Of a stretch of DNA of 64,000 bases, positions 1 to 9,700 are shown one piece after another. The stretch lies in NCBI GenBank assembly GCA_022652985.1, contig JALCRY010000005.1, forward strand, positions 1-64,000, in the 5' to 3' direction. Source of the DNA: Eubacteriaceae bacterium. Its GTDB lineage: Bacteria; Bacillota; Clostridia; Peptostreptococcales; Anaerovoracaceae. The translations under genes and the position numbers were made by a program. How positions within the stretch are numbered: the stretch's first letter is position 1; each line of letters starts with the position of its first letter. The notes under the pieces are model-generated. The model had not been told where the DNA came from. It worked only from the letters and a program-made list of their open reading frames with translations, and searched no databases.

Positions 1-435
1 GTTTTTTCCGCAGTAATGTTTCAGCTTTTCCCGCAGCTTTTTCAGTTCTTCGTTTGCCTGTGCAAATTCGCCCTCGGTGATCCCCGCCCAGCTTGCCGCC
101 GCGCTTACGGGATCGCACAGGATCGGGAAACATATCACCGGCGCCGCCCCGCCGCGCTCTGCCGCGCGCACCATCTCCGCGATATTTTCAAACGTTTCCT
201 CACTGCCGCATATGCCGAAAATGTAATCATTCGTACCGCACAGGATCATTACTGCATCAGGCCGCTGTTTCATCGCCCGCGGGAAACGAGCGAGCACTTC
301 GGAGGACGACTGTCCGGATATGCCGGCGTTGATGACTTTCCACCCTGTCAGACGTTCAAGCTCAGCAGGGAAACTCTCTGATCTCGCATACGGATATCCG
401 TCTATCATACTGTCGCCTATGCATACCAGTTTCAT
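1..435 (-). CDS. SGNH/GDSL-family hydrolase, 3'-truncated by the window edge
   Basis: Reverse-strand translation from ATG at 435: MKLVCIGDSMIDGYPYARSESFPAELERLTGWKVINAGISGQSSSEVLARFPRAMKQRPDAVMILCGTNDYIFG...; GDS block I and GTND block typical of SGNH hydrolases. Not in the ORF track because its stop is outside the window. Confidence 0.85.
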   Translation of the reverse strand, partial: MKLVCIGDSMIDGYPYARSESFPAELERLTGWKVINAGISGQSSSEVLARFPRAMKQRPDAVMILCGTNDYIFGICGSEETFENIAEMVRAAERGGAAPVICFPILCDPVSAAASWAGITEGEFAQANEELKKLREKLKHYCGKN

Positions 436-519
436 ATTTCTTGTCCTCTGTCAAATGTGCTATAATATGTGGATATTATACTATTTTATAATGATTATGG
501 AAATAATGGGAAAATAAAA

Positions 520-1701
520 ATGAGTCACTGGCTGATAAAAAAATTTGTAAAGAACTGGGAAGATGCTCATGAACCGGAAGTGCGCACAAATTATGCGAAG
601 CTCGCAGGCACTGTCGGCATATTCACGAACTTTCTTCTCTGTGTTATGAAAATAGCGATCGGATGGCTCGCATCCAGTATCGCCATAATCGCCGACGGCG
701 TGAACAACCTCACCGACGCATCGTCATCTATTATGACGCTCGTCGGTTTCAAACTCGCTTCGCAGCCTGAAGACAGCGAGCATCCTTTCGGGCATGCGCG
801 CATAGAATATCTTACCGGCGTGCTGATCTCCGTCGTCATCCTTATCGTGGGCATAATGCTGCTCAAGTCGTCCGTTCTCAAGGTCATACATCCTGAAGAG
901 CAGACTTATGATGCAGTCACGATACTCGTGCTCGTCATATCCATACTGGTCAAACTCTGGCAGTGTTTCTTCTACAGAGGGATCGGCAAAACTATAAATT
1001 CGCTTACGGTAATGGCGGCTTCGGCCGACTCGCGCAACGATGTCATCACTACGTCTGTCGTGCTTATCGGCGTTATCATCAACAAGCTCATGGGCTATAA
1101 CCTCGACGGCCTGCTCGGCTGCGGCGTCGCGATATTCATCATCATTTCCGGAGTCCAGCTCGTAATGGAGACTATGAGTCCGCTGCTGGGAGAAGCTCCC
1201 GATCCGGAACTCGTGAATCAGATCATCCGCATGGCAAAGTCTCATCCCGGCGTGCACGGAATACATGATCTGATGGTCCACAACTACGGTCCGGGCAGGA
1301 TTTTCGCTTCCGCCCATATCGAGGTCGACTGCGAAGCCGACATGATGGAATCGCACGATACGATAGACAATATCGAAAGAGAGGTCTCGTCGGCGCTGGG
1401 CATCAATTTTGTAATACATATGGATCCTGTCAAGCTGCATGATCCGATCATAGATGAACTGAAGGTAGAAGTGGCGAGAGCGCTGAAGGATATGGACGGC
1501 GTGATCAGCTTCCACGATCTGCGTATCGTACCCGGCCCGACGCACACGAACGTCGTGTTCGATGTCGTTGTCGGCCCCGACTGTAAAATTTCCCAGGAGG
1601 AGATCACTGCACACGTGGAAAGGCATCTCAGAAGGATCGACCCGCACTATTTCGTCGTGATCACATTTGACAAGGCATATACGCATATTACGGAGGCTTG
1701 A
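520..1701 (+). CDS. Cation diffusion facilitator (CDF) family transporter
   Basis: CDF-like IADGVNNLTDASSS and HPFGHARIEYLTG motifs plus C-terminal cytoplasmic domain; start taken at MSHWLIKK rather than 469. Confidence 0.9.
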   Translation: MSHWLIKKFVKNWEDAHEPEVRTNYAKLAGTVGIFTNFLLCVMKIAIGWLASSIAIIADGVNNLTDASSSIMTLVGFKLASQPEDSEHPFGHARIEYLTGVLISVVILIVGIMLLKSSVLKVIHPEEQTYDAVTILVLVISILVKLWQCFFYRGIGKTINSLTVMAASADSRNDVITTSVVLIGVIINKLMGYNLDGLLGCGVAIFIIISGVQLVMETMSPLLGEAPDPELVNQIIRMAKSHPGVHGIHDLMVHNYGPGRIFASAHIEVDCEADMMESHDTIDNIEREVSSALGINFVIHMDPVKLHDPIIDELKVEVARALKDMDGVISFHDLRIVPGPTHTNVVFDVVVGPDCKISQEEITAHVERHLRRIDPHYFVVITFDKAYTHITEA

Positions 1702-1703
1702 TA

Positions 1704-2480
1704 ATGAAAAACAGTATCGCTAAAATCACAGCCGTCATCTGCTGCGCGGCGCTGGCCGCTGTGTCCTGTCTGCTCCCGGCTGCGGTTTCCGTCCCGGCGC
1801 AGGCGGCGGTCCTTTCCAGATCGCAGATAACGGTGGCTATCGATCCCGGGCATCAGAAAAAGCAGGATCTCGGCATGGAACGCGTGGATCCTGACAATGC
1901 CAAGCTCGGCAAAAAATACAAAATGGCCGGCGGATGTTCTTCCGTCTATAATCATATGGGCGAATACAGATATACTATGATCATCGCGAAGAAACTCCGC
2001 GCTGATCTGCTGAAGCGCGGTTATAAGGTCTATATGGTCAGGACGTCCAACGATGTCGATCTCAGCTGCCAGAAACGCGCCAGGATGGTCAACACCAGCG
2101 GTTCGAAGATATGCGTCCGTCTGCACTGCGACTCGTACGGGAGCTCGGCTCACGGCGTATCGACTATATACAAGCCGGGGCACAACAGTTATTACAGCAC
2201 CGCCGATGCTGCGCGCAGCAAAGTGCTGGCCTCTTATATGCTGAACGGTGAATGCCGGACCACTGGTTTCGCGAAGCGGTATAACGATGCGCGGAACGAT
2301 ATGACGGGGCAGAACTGGAGCAGGATACCTGTTGCACTCATCGAAATGGGATTTTTCAGCAATTACAGCGAAGCGAAAAAGATGAGTACCGAGAAGTATC
2401 AGGACAGGATCACAAGGGGCATTGCCAACGGCATCGAGAAGTACATGGTCAGGTATTACCATGTCGACGAGGCGCAGTAA
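1704..2480 (+). CDS. N-acetylmuramoyl-L-alanine amidase (Amidase_3-like), secreted
   Basis: Signal peptide followed by VAIDPGHQ, RLHCDSYG and IEMGFFSNYSEAKKM motifs of amidase_3. Confidence 0.85.
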   Translation: MKNSIAKITAVICCAALAAVSCLLPAAVSVPAQAAVLSRSQITVAIDPGHQKKQDLGMERVDPDNAKLGKKYKMAGGCSSVYNHMGEYRYTMIIAKKLRADLLKRGYKVYMVRTSNDVDLSCQKRARMVNTSGSKICVRLHCDSYGSSAHGVSTIYKPGHNSYYSTADAARSKVLASYMLNGECRTTGFAKRYNDARNDMTGQNWSRIPVALIEMGFFSNYSEAKKMSTEKYQDRITRGIANGIEKYMVRYYHVDEAQ

Positions 2481-2731
2481 TGTCCGGGCATTTTGTTTAT
2501 ATTCTGAAATGCGGTGACGGCAGTTATTACACGGGATGGACCACCGATGTCGAGCACAGGGTCGCCGCGCACGCCGCGGGCCGCGGGGCGAAATACACGC
2601 GCGGAAGAGGGCCTGTCGAGCTCGTCCATGTCGAAGAATTCGCCACTAAAAGCGAAGCGCTCTCGCGCGAGATCGCTATCAAGAAACTTTCACGTTCACA
2701 GAAGGAAGCTCTTATCAACGGAGATCAATAG
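2480..2731 (+). CDS. GIY-YIG nuclease family protein
   Basis: YILKCGDGSYYTGWTTDVEHRVAAHAAGRGAKYTRGRGPVELVHVE: canonical small UPF0213/GIY-YIG protein. Confidence 0.9.
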   Translation: MSGHFVYILKCGDGSYYTGWTTDVEHRVAAHAAGRGAKYTRGRGPVELVHVEEFATKSEALSREIAIKKLSRSQKEALINGDQ

Positions 2732-3357
2732 GCGTTGATCTTTTTATCGTTGAATTTTTTGTACGTCTTCCAGCACACATAACCTACCAGGAGTTTGGCG
2801 GCCATGCCGAGATATGTCATAGCTGAGCTTATTGCTGCGCCCGCTCCGGATGTCGAGCCGAGAATGTTCGACGCTATCCCGCCGACGACGTATGACACTC
2901 CGAATGCCGCCAGGTATATTACCCAGGAACGGTTGCAGAATATCTCGTGATTTTCGTCGCCCTGATCTTCGCCGATATCAGCGCACCCCCGCAGGAGATA
3001 ATAAACCATCAGCAGAGATACCACTACCAGGGCTATCGCCAGCACTGCCGCCGCCGACCCCAGCGCAATAAAGCTGAAGTAGTAGGCCGCAGCCGTCATA
3101 AGGAACACAGCCACGGACAGCGCGAGCATCCAGATGATACATATCTTCGCGCGTCTGAAATATTCGAACTGCGTTTTTATGATCACTATGCCGATGATGT
3201 ACAGTACAGACGAAATCACGCTTATCCCGTATCCTGTATAGACGAGCGCTTTTCCGCTGGCAAGTTCAAGTATGATGCTTGCGCAGGCATCAAAAAGCAT
3301 GCCGGCAGCCATAAGCAGCAATCCTCTCAGCACATAATAGTTGTTTTGTTCTGTCAT
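2725..3357 (-). CDS. Multi-pass membrane protein, paralog 1 of a tandem trio (210 aa)
   Basis: Hydrophobic segments throughout; same length and topology as the next two ORFs. Confidence 0.6.
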   Translation of the reverse strand: MTEQNNYYVLRGLLLMAAGMLFDACASIILELASGKALVYTGYGISVISSVLYIIGIVIIKTQFEYFRRAKICIIWMLALSVAVFLMTAAAYYFSFIALGSAAAVLAIALVVVSLLMVYYLLRGCADIGEDQGDENHEIFCNRSWVIYLAAFGVSYVVGGIASNILGSTSGAGAAISSAMTYLGMAAKLLVGYVCWKTYKKFNDKKINAY

Positions 3358-3372
3358 AAATTTTCCTTTATA

Positions 3373-4005
3373 TTATATTGCGTTTTCGGTTTTGAGCCTG
3401 CTGCCGTCCAGGAGGTCACAGACATTGCCGAACCGCAGCGACGCCATGATATTGACTCCCAGCACGGCAACGGCCGACATTATTATCAGCACCAGGAACG
3501 CGCTGTTGTTGTTCCCCGGAATAAATGCGATGCACGGCTTGATGACAAAGGCGATAATGCTGACTGCGAGAAATATTGTTTTCGTATTCGTGCAGGCTAT
3601 GCTCATGCTTTCCTCTCCGCTCTGTTCGGCGAGTTTTGAACATGCACCGAGCATAAACGCCGCGGCCAGAAGTTCAAAAACGAAAAGCGCCAGATCTATT
3701 CCCAGAGCCGCATACCCGGCAGCTGCCGTTCCCGCGCGCAGCCCGAAGGCCATCGAACCCATGAATGCGACATCGGCAATGATCGCCGCTATCACAAATA
3801 TCTCGCTGCGTTTGAAGCAGGCATTGTAATTTACCGTTCTGAATGATCCAACGAGCATGATCGCCAGTGCGGCCAGGCTGATAAGCGCTGCCGAAAAATT
3901 GATGATTTTCCCTGCATCGAGATCGATAAAATATTCCGTGCCGGCAAAAATTATCATCCCGGCTCCGAAAAAACCCAATCCGCTCAAATCATATTTTCTG
4001 TTCAT
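3373..4005 (-). CDS. Multi-pass membrane protein, paralog 2 of a tandem trio (210 aa from internal ATG)
   Basis: ORF track start 4209 overlaps the next gene; the internal ATG at 4005 (MNRKYDLSGLGFFGAG) gives exactly 633 nt like its neighbours. Confidence 0.6.
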   Translation of the reverse strand: MNRKYDLSGLGFFGAGMIIFAGTEYFIDLDAGKIINFSAALISLAALAIMLVGSFRTVNYNACFKRSEIFVIAAIIADVAFMGSMAFGLRAGTAAAGYAALGIDLALFVFELLAAAFMLGACSKLAEQSGEESMSIACTNTKTIFLAVSIIAFVIKPCIAFIPGNNNSAFLVLIIMSAVAVLGVNIMASLRFGNVCDLLDGSRLKTENAI

Positions 4006-4010
4006 TGTCA

Positions 4011-4643
4011 CTATCCTCTTCCCCTGCCATTCATTAATTTTCGTCCCCTGCCCAGCAGCCATACTATGCGCATCTGATAGGCAAACGAAACGGCCGCAAA
4101 TGCTGCGGTGCCGATCCACTCGACCATCTGCGGAAACACTGAGACCGCCGGTTCCAGTATCATCATCAGAAGCACGGTCACCGTCACCGGTTTCCAGGTA
4201 TGCCGGCATGTCCCCGCATAATCGCCGTGTCCGGATTTTCCTCCCAGCGCGGCCAGCCCTTTCATCAGCTGTGCGTACACGAAAACAAGACCTATCGTCG
4301 AAAGGTATCCGAGAAAAAGTACTTTGACTTCAATAAACGTCTGGTTTGCCATCCCTGATCTGTAATTGTATACCGCCAGCGCAATAGCAGCCGCGCTGAA
4401 AACCGTACACAAGACCGCTGCCGTCCTTACCTTTGAGAATTCAGGTCTGTACGAGGCCGCGGAAACGATCCCGCCTAAAATGAAAAGCCATCCTATAAGC
4501 ACCAGAAACTGAGCTGCGAACTCTCCGAAAGCATAATACTTCCATGCTCTGAGAACAGCCAGCGCCGCCTGTTCAAGCGCTATAATAAATATACCCGCTG
4601 ATATCAGTTTCAGTCCCGTTAAATAGTGTCCCTGCTTACTCAA
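4011..4643 (-). CDS. Multi-pass membrane protein, paralog 3 of a tandem trio (210 aa)
   Basis: 633-nt ORF, hydrophobic, N-terminus MSKQGHYLTGLKLISAGIF resembles its neighbours. Confidence 0.6.
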   Translation of the reverse strand: MSKQGHYLTGLKLISAGIFIIALEQAALAVLRAWKYYAFGEFAAQFLVLIGWLFILGGIVSAASYRPEFSKVRTAAVLCTVFSAAAIALAVYNYRSGMANQTFIEVKVLFLGYLSTIGLVFVYAQLMKGLAALGGKSGHGDYAGTCRHTWKPVTVTVLLMMILEPAVSVFPQMVEWIGTAAFAAVSFAYQMRIVWLLGRGRKLMNGRGRG

Positions 4644-4812
4644 TAATAGTCCTCCGACGCTTTATTATCACATATTTTTGTTTATATTTCAACACTTATC
4701 GGGTTTATGCTTGACAAAGTGACTCATTCGTTATATCGTAATTAGGCGATACATCTCGCGGCCTGCACCGCGGATATGACATGAACTCGACCCGAACAGG
4801 AGGACTTTAAAC

Positions 4813-5139
4813 ATGAGAATACGAAAAGACACTGACGACATGAACGAGCAGGAAGTAATGCTGATGGCCAAATGCTCCGATGCGCTCGCGCACCCGGCGA
4901 GGATATATATATTCCGCTTCATAATGAAATGCAATACGGAAAGGACCAAAGTCTGCAATAAAGATATCGTCGAGGCCTTCGACTACGCCCAGGCGACGAT
5001 CTCCCAGCACATAAACAAACTTTCATCCGCCGGCCTCGTCGACGTTAAAAAAGAAGACAAATATTCATATTACTACGCGAATATCGGGATGCTGATAAAG
5101 TATCTCGACATCACCAGGAAGTTCGAACTGTCGCTCTGA
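4813..5139 (+). CDS. ArsR-family winged-helix transcriptional regulator
   Basis: LAHPARIYIFRFIM...CNKDIVEAFDYAQATISQHINKLSSAGLVDVKKEDKYSYYYAN: ArsR wHTH pattern. Confidence 0.85.
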   Translation: MRIRKDTDDMNEQEVMLMAKCSDALAHPARIYIFRFIMKCNTERTKVCNKDIVEAFDYAQATISQHINKLSSAGLVDVKKEDKYSYYYANIGMLIKYLDITRKFELSL

Positions 5140-5192
5140 GGCGGCAGTTTTTTCGCGGGCCGGCGCACCATCTGTCCGCAGTCTAAAAGAAG

Positions 5193-5217
5193 AGCCCCGG
5201 GCGGAATGCCCGGGGCT
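5193..5217. terminator. Intrinsic terminator hairpin between convergent genes
   Basis: Perfect 10-bp stem AGCCCCGGGC-GGAAT-GCCCGGGGCT flanked by A-rich and T-containing sequence. Confidence 0.7.
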
Positions 5218-5258
5218 TTCAAGTGCAATAGATTAACTATATTTTATCCGGCTATAGT

Positions 5259-6746
5259 CTACCAGAACCAGATGAACATATCGATGATGAATACCGGCTC
5301 GAGTATGGCCAGGGCCCATCCCATGTATCCGAAGAAGGAAGGCATCTTGACGCCGTTCTCCTCCGCGATGGACTTAACCATGAAGTTCGGAGCATTACCG
5401 ATATATGTGTTAGCTCCCATAAATACAGAACCGGCCGAAATAGCCATCAGGTCGATAGCCTGTACGATGCCGACCTTTGTCGCAACGCCCTGTGTGAATC
5501 CGACAGCACCTGCAGTCGTAAGGAATACGAGGTATGTAGGTGTATTGTCGAGGAACGATGAAAGTGCGCCTGATGCCCAGAAGAACTGTGCAGGATGCGT
5601 GATCCCGAGTGCGGCTCCGTTCGATTTGAGCAGTGCCAGCGCAGGAATCATCGTCAGGAATATTCCCAGGAACAGCTTGGCAACTTCTGCGATAGCTCCG
5701 TAATTGAACTCGTTGGCCTCGTGGCATTCCGGCTTTGTCGTCTTGAGCGAAAGGAAGGCGGCCAGCAATATGATTGCCAGTTCCAGGACATCATTCCACG
5801 GGAAAACAATATCATGATAAATATGAATACCTGTAAGTACGCCCGTAGCCTGATTCATGAATGCAGGAAGCTTTGTTACGAATCCCTGAAGCAGAACTGC
5901 GCCGACGATCATGAGCAGGAAGATGAAGTTGTGTGCGCCTTCGATCCTGATAGGCTCTTTCTCCATCTGGTTTCCCGTCATATCCTGAGGGCTCTTGCCT
6001 GCAGCCAGATCCTTCTTGTAGTAACGCGTATCAATGATAAGGAATACTGCGGAAAGGATCACAACGTTCAGAAGCAGTATTGGGAAAAGCTTCATTGTCC
6101 AGAAGAACGGAACGTTTCTCAGATAGCCCATGAACAGCGGCGGGTCTCCTACAGGAGTAAGGCATCCGCCCATATTGGCTACCATGAAGATGCAGAATAC
6201 GATAACGTGTGCTTTCTTTTCTCTCCATGCGTTTGCTCTGATCAGCGGTCTGATCATCAGCATAGCAGCGCCTGTTGTTCCTACCCAGCTGGCGAGCACA
6301 GTACCTATAAGAAGGAGTATGAGGTTCGTCTTCGGCTTGCCGACGATAGTACCTTTAAGCACTATGCCTCCGGCTACTACGAACAGTCCGAACAGCAAAC
6401 CCAGGAACGGCAGGTAGTCGAGCAGCAGCATTTCCAGTGTCTGATACCACATTTCTCCGAATCCGTATGCCACAGCGAACGGAACGAGGAATGTCAGCGA
6501 CCAGAAAATTGCCACCCAGAGTTCATTTTTCTCCCACCAGTCTCCCTTTACAAGAGGTACAATGGCGATCGACAGCAGCATGCCCACAAACGGAATGATA
6601 CTCCAGATAGGAAGTGATTTGCCTATCTCTACGGTACCCGGTTCCGGATGTCCCGCAGCCTGGGCCAGAAGCCCGCTGCAGAGTACGAGCAATGCTACAG
6701 CTAAGAACATTTTAATGTACTTTTTCTGAAACATAACTTTAAACAT
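5259..6746 (-). CDS. Sodium:proton antiporter, ArsB/NhaD permease superfamily
   Basis: Polytopic; MVANMGGCLTPVGDPPLFMGYLRNVPFFW and DNTPTYLVFLTTAGAVG motifs of NhaD/UIT-type antiporters. Confidence 0.75.
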   Translation of the reverse strand: MFKVMFQKKYIKMFLAVALLVLCSGLLAQAAGHPEPGTVEIGKSLPIWSIIPFVGMLLSIAIVPLVKGDWWEKNELWVAIFWSLTFLVPFAVAYGFGEMWYQTLEMLLLDYLPFLGLLFGLFVVAGGIVLKGTIVGKPKTNLILLLIGTVLASWVGTTGAAMLMIRPLIRANAWREKKAHVIVFCIFMVANMGGCLTPVGDPPLFMGYLRNVPFFWTMKLFPILLLNVVILSAVFLIIDTRYYKKDLAAGKSPQDMTGNQMEKEPIRIEGAHNFIFLLMIVGAVLLQGFVTKLPAFMNQATGVLTGIHIYHDIVFPWNDVLELAIILLAAFLSLKTTKPECHEANEFNYGAIAEVAKLFLGIFLTMIPALALLKSNGAALGITHPAQFFWASGALSSFLDNTPTYLVFLTTAGAVGFTQGVATKVGIVQAIDLMAISAGSVFMGANTYIGNAPNFMVKSIAEENGVKMPSFFGYMGWALAILEPVFIIDMFIWFW

Positions 6747-6752
6747 AACTAA

Positions 6753-6902
6753 TTAGCTCTCCTCTTTTCTGATTAATTTAGTTAATCTATCTTTTTGCTC
6801 TTGTCTCTGAAACTCATACCCGTATTGGTAAAAGTCCAGGATGTCAGCATCCTTGACGATTTCCTGCAGAAGAGTCTTCCCCTGATTCCCCTGAATGGTA
6901 TT
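6753..6902 (-). pseudogene. Possible gene remnant (HD-domain-like C-terminal fragment)
   Basis: Frame following an in-frame TGA encodes NTIQGNQGKTLLQEIVKDADILDFYQYGYEFQRQEQKDRLTKLIRKEES*; protein-like, with a DAD motif reminiscent of HD hydrolases, and no convincing start. Confidence 0.3.
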
Positions 6903-6975
6903 TCACTGCCGGCGCATTTGCCCTTGACCATCAACCGCGCGTTATGCAGTTTAAATACTTTATTCAGAACTCTTC

Positions 6976-7428
6976 CTATTTGTGATACGGTTCGTGCTTC
7001 GATATCTTGAAGCTCCTGTACACCTGCTCAAGCAGTATCACGCGCATGAGCTGATGCGGAAATGTCATCTTCGAAAACGAAAGCTTATACGCCGCCCGGG
7101 CGCTGACCTCATCCGACAGACCGTTCGATCCGCCTATGACAAAAGTCACATCACTCGTTCCGCCGAGCGCCAGATCGTCCAGCTTTGCGGACAGCTCCTC
7201 GCTCGTAAGAGCATTTCCCTTTATCTCCAGAGTGATCACATGATCATGGTCACCTATTCTTTTCAGTATATTTACGCCCTCTTCATCAATATCATCCGCA
7301 GGGCTTTCCTTCACTTCGTCAATAGTCAGCTCGCAGTAAGGCCTCAGCCTTTTCTCATACTCACGCACCGCTTCGGTCCAGTATCTCTCCTTGAGCCTGC
7401 CGACACAGACGATCTTTATCCTCATCAT
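6976..7428 (-). CDS. rlmH: 23S rRNA (pseudouridine1915-N3)-methyltransferase RlmH
   Basis: KIVCVGRLKERYW...FVIGGSNGLSDEV...MTFPHQLMRVILLEQVYRSFKISKHEPYHK. Confidence 0.95.
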   Translation of the reverse strand: MMRIKIVCVGRLKERYWTEAVREYEKRLRPYCELTIDEVKESPADDIDEEGVNILKRIGDHDHVITLEIKGNALTSEELSAKLDDLALGGTSDVTFVIGGSNGLSDEVSARAAYKLSFSKMTFPHQLMRVILLEQVYRSFKISKHEPYHK

Positions 7429-7430
7429 GA

Positions 7431-8225
7431 CTACACCTCGTACAGCCTGCTCAGGCGGTCTCTCATGACCACGTCGACTTTCAGCGAAGCTCCGACCTGC
7501 AGTCCCGCATCCTCGAGGATGTTCTTTACAGTAATGGCCGCAAGTTCCGGGGTGTTGTTGTTGCTGCTGAGGTGCGACAGCAGGATCTCTCTGTCCTTAT
7601 GCTGCTGCTCCTCGATCTTTATTATGCATTCCGCCGCCGCCTCGTTGGAAAGGTGCCCCTTGTCTCCGAGGATCCTCCTCTTGAGGTAATACGGGTACCT
7701 GCCCGACTTCAGCACGTCCGGTTCATGGTTCGCCTCGAGCGACAGTATGTCCGCTCCGCATATCTCGCTGATGATGTCATCGCTGACATATCCGGTGTCC
7801 GTAACTATGCTTATCTGTCTGTTATTACAATAAAAAGAGAAGCCCACCGGTTCCGCGGCGTCATGCGACGTCCTGAACGACTTCACGCCGATATCGCCGA
7901 TATCGAACATGCTGCCGCTTTCGAATATTTCCTGTCGGTCTTCTTCTACTAATCCTACTAGCTTTTCCCAGGTGCTCTCATTGGAATAAACCGATGCTCC
8001 CGGACATCTCTTCGCCGCGATACGCAGTCCTCTTATATGATCGCTGTGCTCGTGCGTAATGACTATCCCCTTGAGCATTGACGGATCCGTTTCCGTCTCG
8101 GCCAGTCCTTCCATTATTCTCTTGCCGCTTATTCCCGCATCTACCAGTACTGCTGAAGTTTCGCTTCTTATAAGATAGCAATTCCCGCTGCTTCCGCTGG
8201 AAAACGAGCAAAATTTCAAGCTCAT
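7431..8225 (-). CDS. MBL-fold metallohydrolase, WalJ/YycJ-like
   Basis: FCSFSSGSSGNCYLIRSETSAVLVDAGISGKRI...ITHEHSDHIRGL. Confidence 0.9.
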   Translation of the reverse strand: MSLKFCSFSSGSSGNCYLIRSETSAVLVDAGISGKRIMEGLAETETDPSMLKGIVITHEHSDHIRGLRIAAKRCPGASVYSNESTWEKLVGLVEEDRQEIFESGSMFDIGDIGVKSFRTSHDAAEPVGFSFYCNNRQISIVTDTGYVSDDIISEICGADILSLEANHEPDVLKSGRYPYYLKRRILGDKGHLSNEAAAECIIKIEEQQHKDREILLSHLSSNNNTPELAAITVKNILEDAGLQVGASLKVDVVMRDRLSRLYEV

Positions 8226-8404
8226 TCCTGTCTCCCTATTGATTCACGCATGGCTTAATAATACTATACTTCATGCCATTTTTCAAGTATGTTTGAAGAA
8301 TTGCGACTTTTTAAGGCGGTGCTTGTTATTTAATTAACATTCGACCCTGTTGCTTGTTTTTCAATGATATGAGATACTGTTAATATTGCAGAAAGGAGAA
8401 ACAC

Positions 8405-8947
8405 ATGGCTGTTTTAAAGATATATACTGACGGAGCATGTTCGGGGAACCAGAACGAGAACAATATCGGAGGCTGGGGAGCCGTGCTCGAATACGGAGAG
8501 CATAAAAAAGAACTCCACGGCGGGGAGAAAAACACCACTAACAACCGGATGGAAATGACCGCGCTTTTGAAGGCTTTCGAAGCCATAAAAATCGACGGTC
8601 AGACGATAGAGGTCTTCTGTGACAGCTCGTATCTGATGAACTGTTTCCGCGAAAGATGGTATGCGAAATGGCGAGTGAACGGATGGCAGACATCCGGCAA
8701 AAAAGACGTCGAGAACCGCGATCTGTGGGAGGCTCTGCTGCCTTTCCTCGACCGCCACGACATCAGTTTTTTCCGCGTCAAGGGACACGTCAGCACTAAC
8801 AGCACCGAGACGGTACTGAAGAAAACCTATGCCAAATTCAAAGACTGGAACGGGGGAAGATTCACCTACGACGACTTCAAATACATTACTGCCATGAACA
8901 ACCGCTGCGACGAGCTGGCGAACGAAGGGGTGGACGAACTGCGATGA
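8405..8947 (+). CDS. rnhA: Ribonuclease HI
   Basis: IYTDGACSGNQNENNIGGWGAVLEYG...NNRMEMTALLKAFEAI...CDSSYL...VKGH...NNRCDELAN. Confidence 0.92.
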   Translation: MAVLKIYTDGACSGNQNENNIGGWGAVLEYGEHKKELHGGEKNTTNNRMEMTALLKAFEAIKIDGQTIEVFCDSSYLMNCFRERWYAKWRVNGWQTSGKKDVENRDLWEALLPFLDRHDISFFRVKGHVSTNSTETVLKKTYAKFKDWNGGRFTYDDFKYITAMNNRCDELANEGVDELR

Positions 8948-9696
8948 GAGACGAGATTCTGAAAAGACTTTTTGCCGCGCAGGATGCGGAATACAAAAAG
9001 TTCAACGACATACTCACGCCGGGCGCCGATCCTGCGCTGACCATCGGTGTCAGGAAACCCGCGATGCGCATCATCGCGAAGGAAATCGCCGGGGGCGACT
9101 ATCTGCGCTACATCGGCGAACTGCCGCATCAGTGTTACTGGGAGGAGCGTCTGATCCACGGCATGGTGATCGGCTACGCCAAGATGCCGCATGACGAGTG
9201 GCAGGAACTGATGCGCGGGTTCGTTCCGTTCATTCATGACTGGGCGCTGTGCGACAGCACTGTCACCACACAGAAACGCATAAAAAAAGAGCGTGCCGAA
9301 ACATGGGATTTCATCGCCGGCTGCCTGCGTTCGGCCAGCGAGTTCACCATGCGCTTCGGGTGCATCGTCTGTCTGGATTATTACCTGGATGGAGAATATA
9401 TCCCGCGCGTGCTCGCTGAGATCACGGATATAAGCAGGCATTTCCTCGCGAAGACTCCGCCGGAAAAGCTGCGTCTGAAAAAGGGCGCTGCTCCGGACGA
9501 CGCGTATTACACGATGATGGGCGCCGCCTGGTGTCTCGCCGAAGCCTGCGCGAAATGTCCGGAGGAGGCTTTCAGTCTCCTTGAAAGCAGATGCCTCGAT
9601 GCCGTCACGCAGAACAAGGCCATCCAAAAAGCACGGGAGTCTTTCCGCCTGAGCCCCGCGGATAAAGAAAAACTTCTGCAGTTGAAAATCGTCTGA
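8944..9696 (+). CDS. DNA alkylation repair protein (AlkD-like)
   Basis: HEAT-like architecture; GVRKPAMRIIAKEI and DWALCDSTV motifs. Confidence 0.8.
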   Translation: MRDEILKRLFAAQDAEYKKFNDILTPGADPALTIGVRKPAMRIIAKEIAGGDYLRYIGELPHQCYWEERLIHGMVIGYAKMPHDEWQELMRGFVPFIHDWALCDSTVTTQKRIKKERAETWDFIAGCLRSASEFTMRFGCIVCLDYYLDGEYIPRVLAEITDISRHFLAKTPPEKLRLKKGAAPDDAYYTMMGAAWCLAEACAKCPEEAFSLLESRCLDAVTQNKAIQKARESFRLSPADKEKLLQLKIV

Positions 9697-9700
9697 GGTA

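Noticed and set aside
724-1686. 320-aa minus-strand ORF
   Set aside because: Antisense to the CDF transporter, no domain signal.
5595-6617. 340-aa plus-strand ORF
   Set aside because: Antisense to the antiporter; Gln/His/Cys-rich nonsense-like composition.
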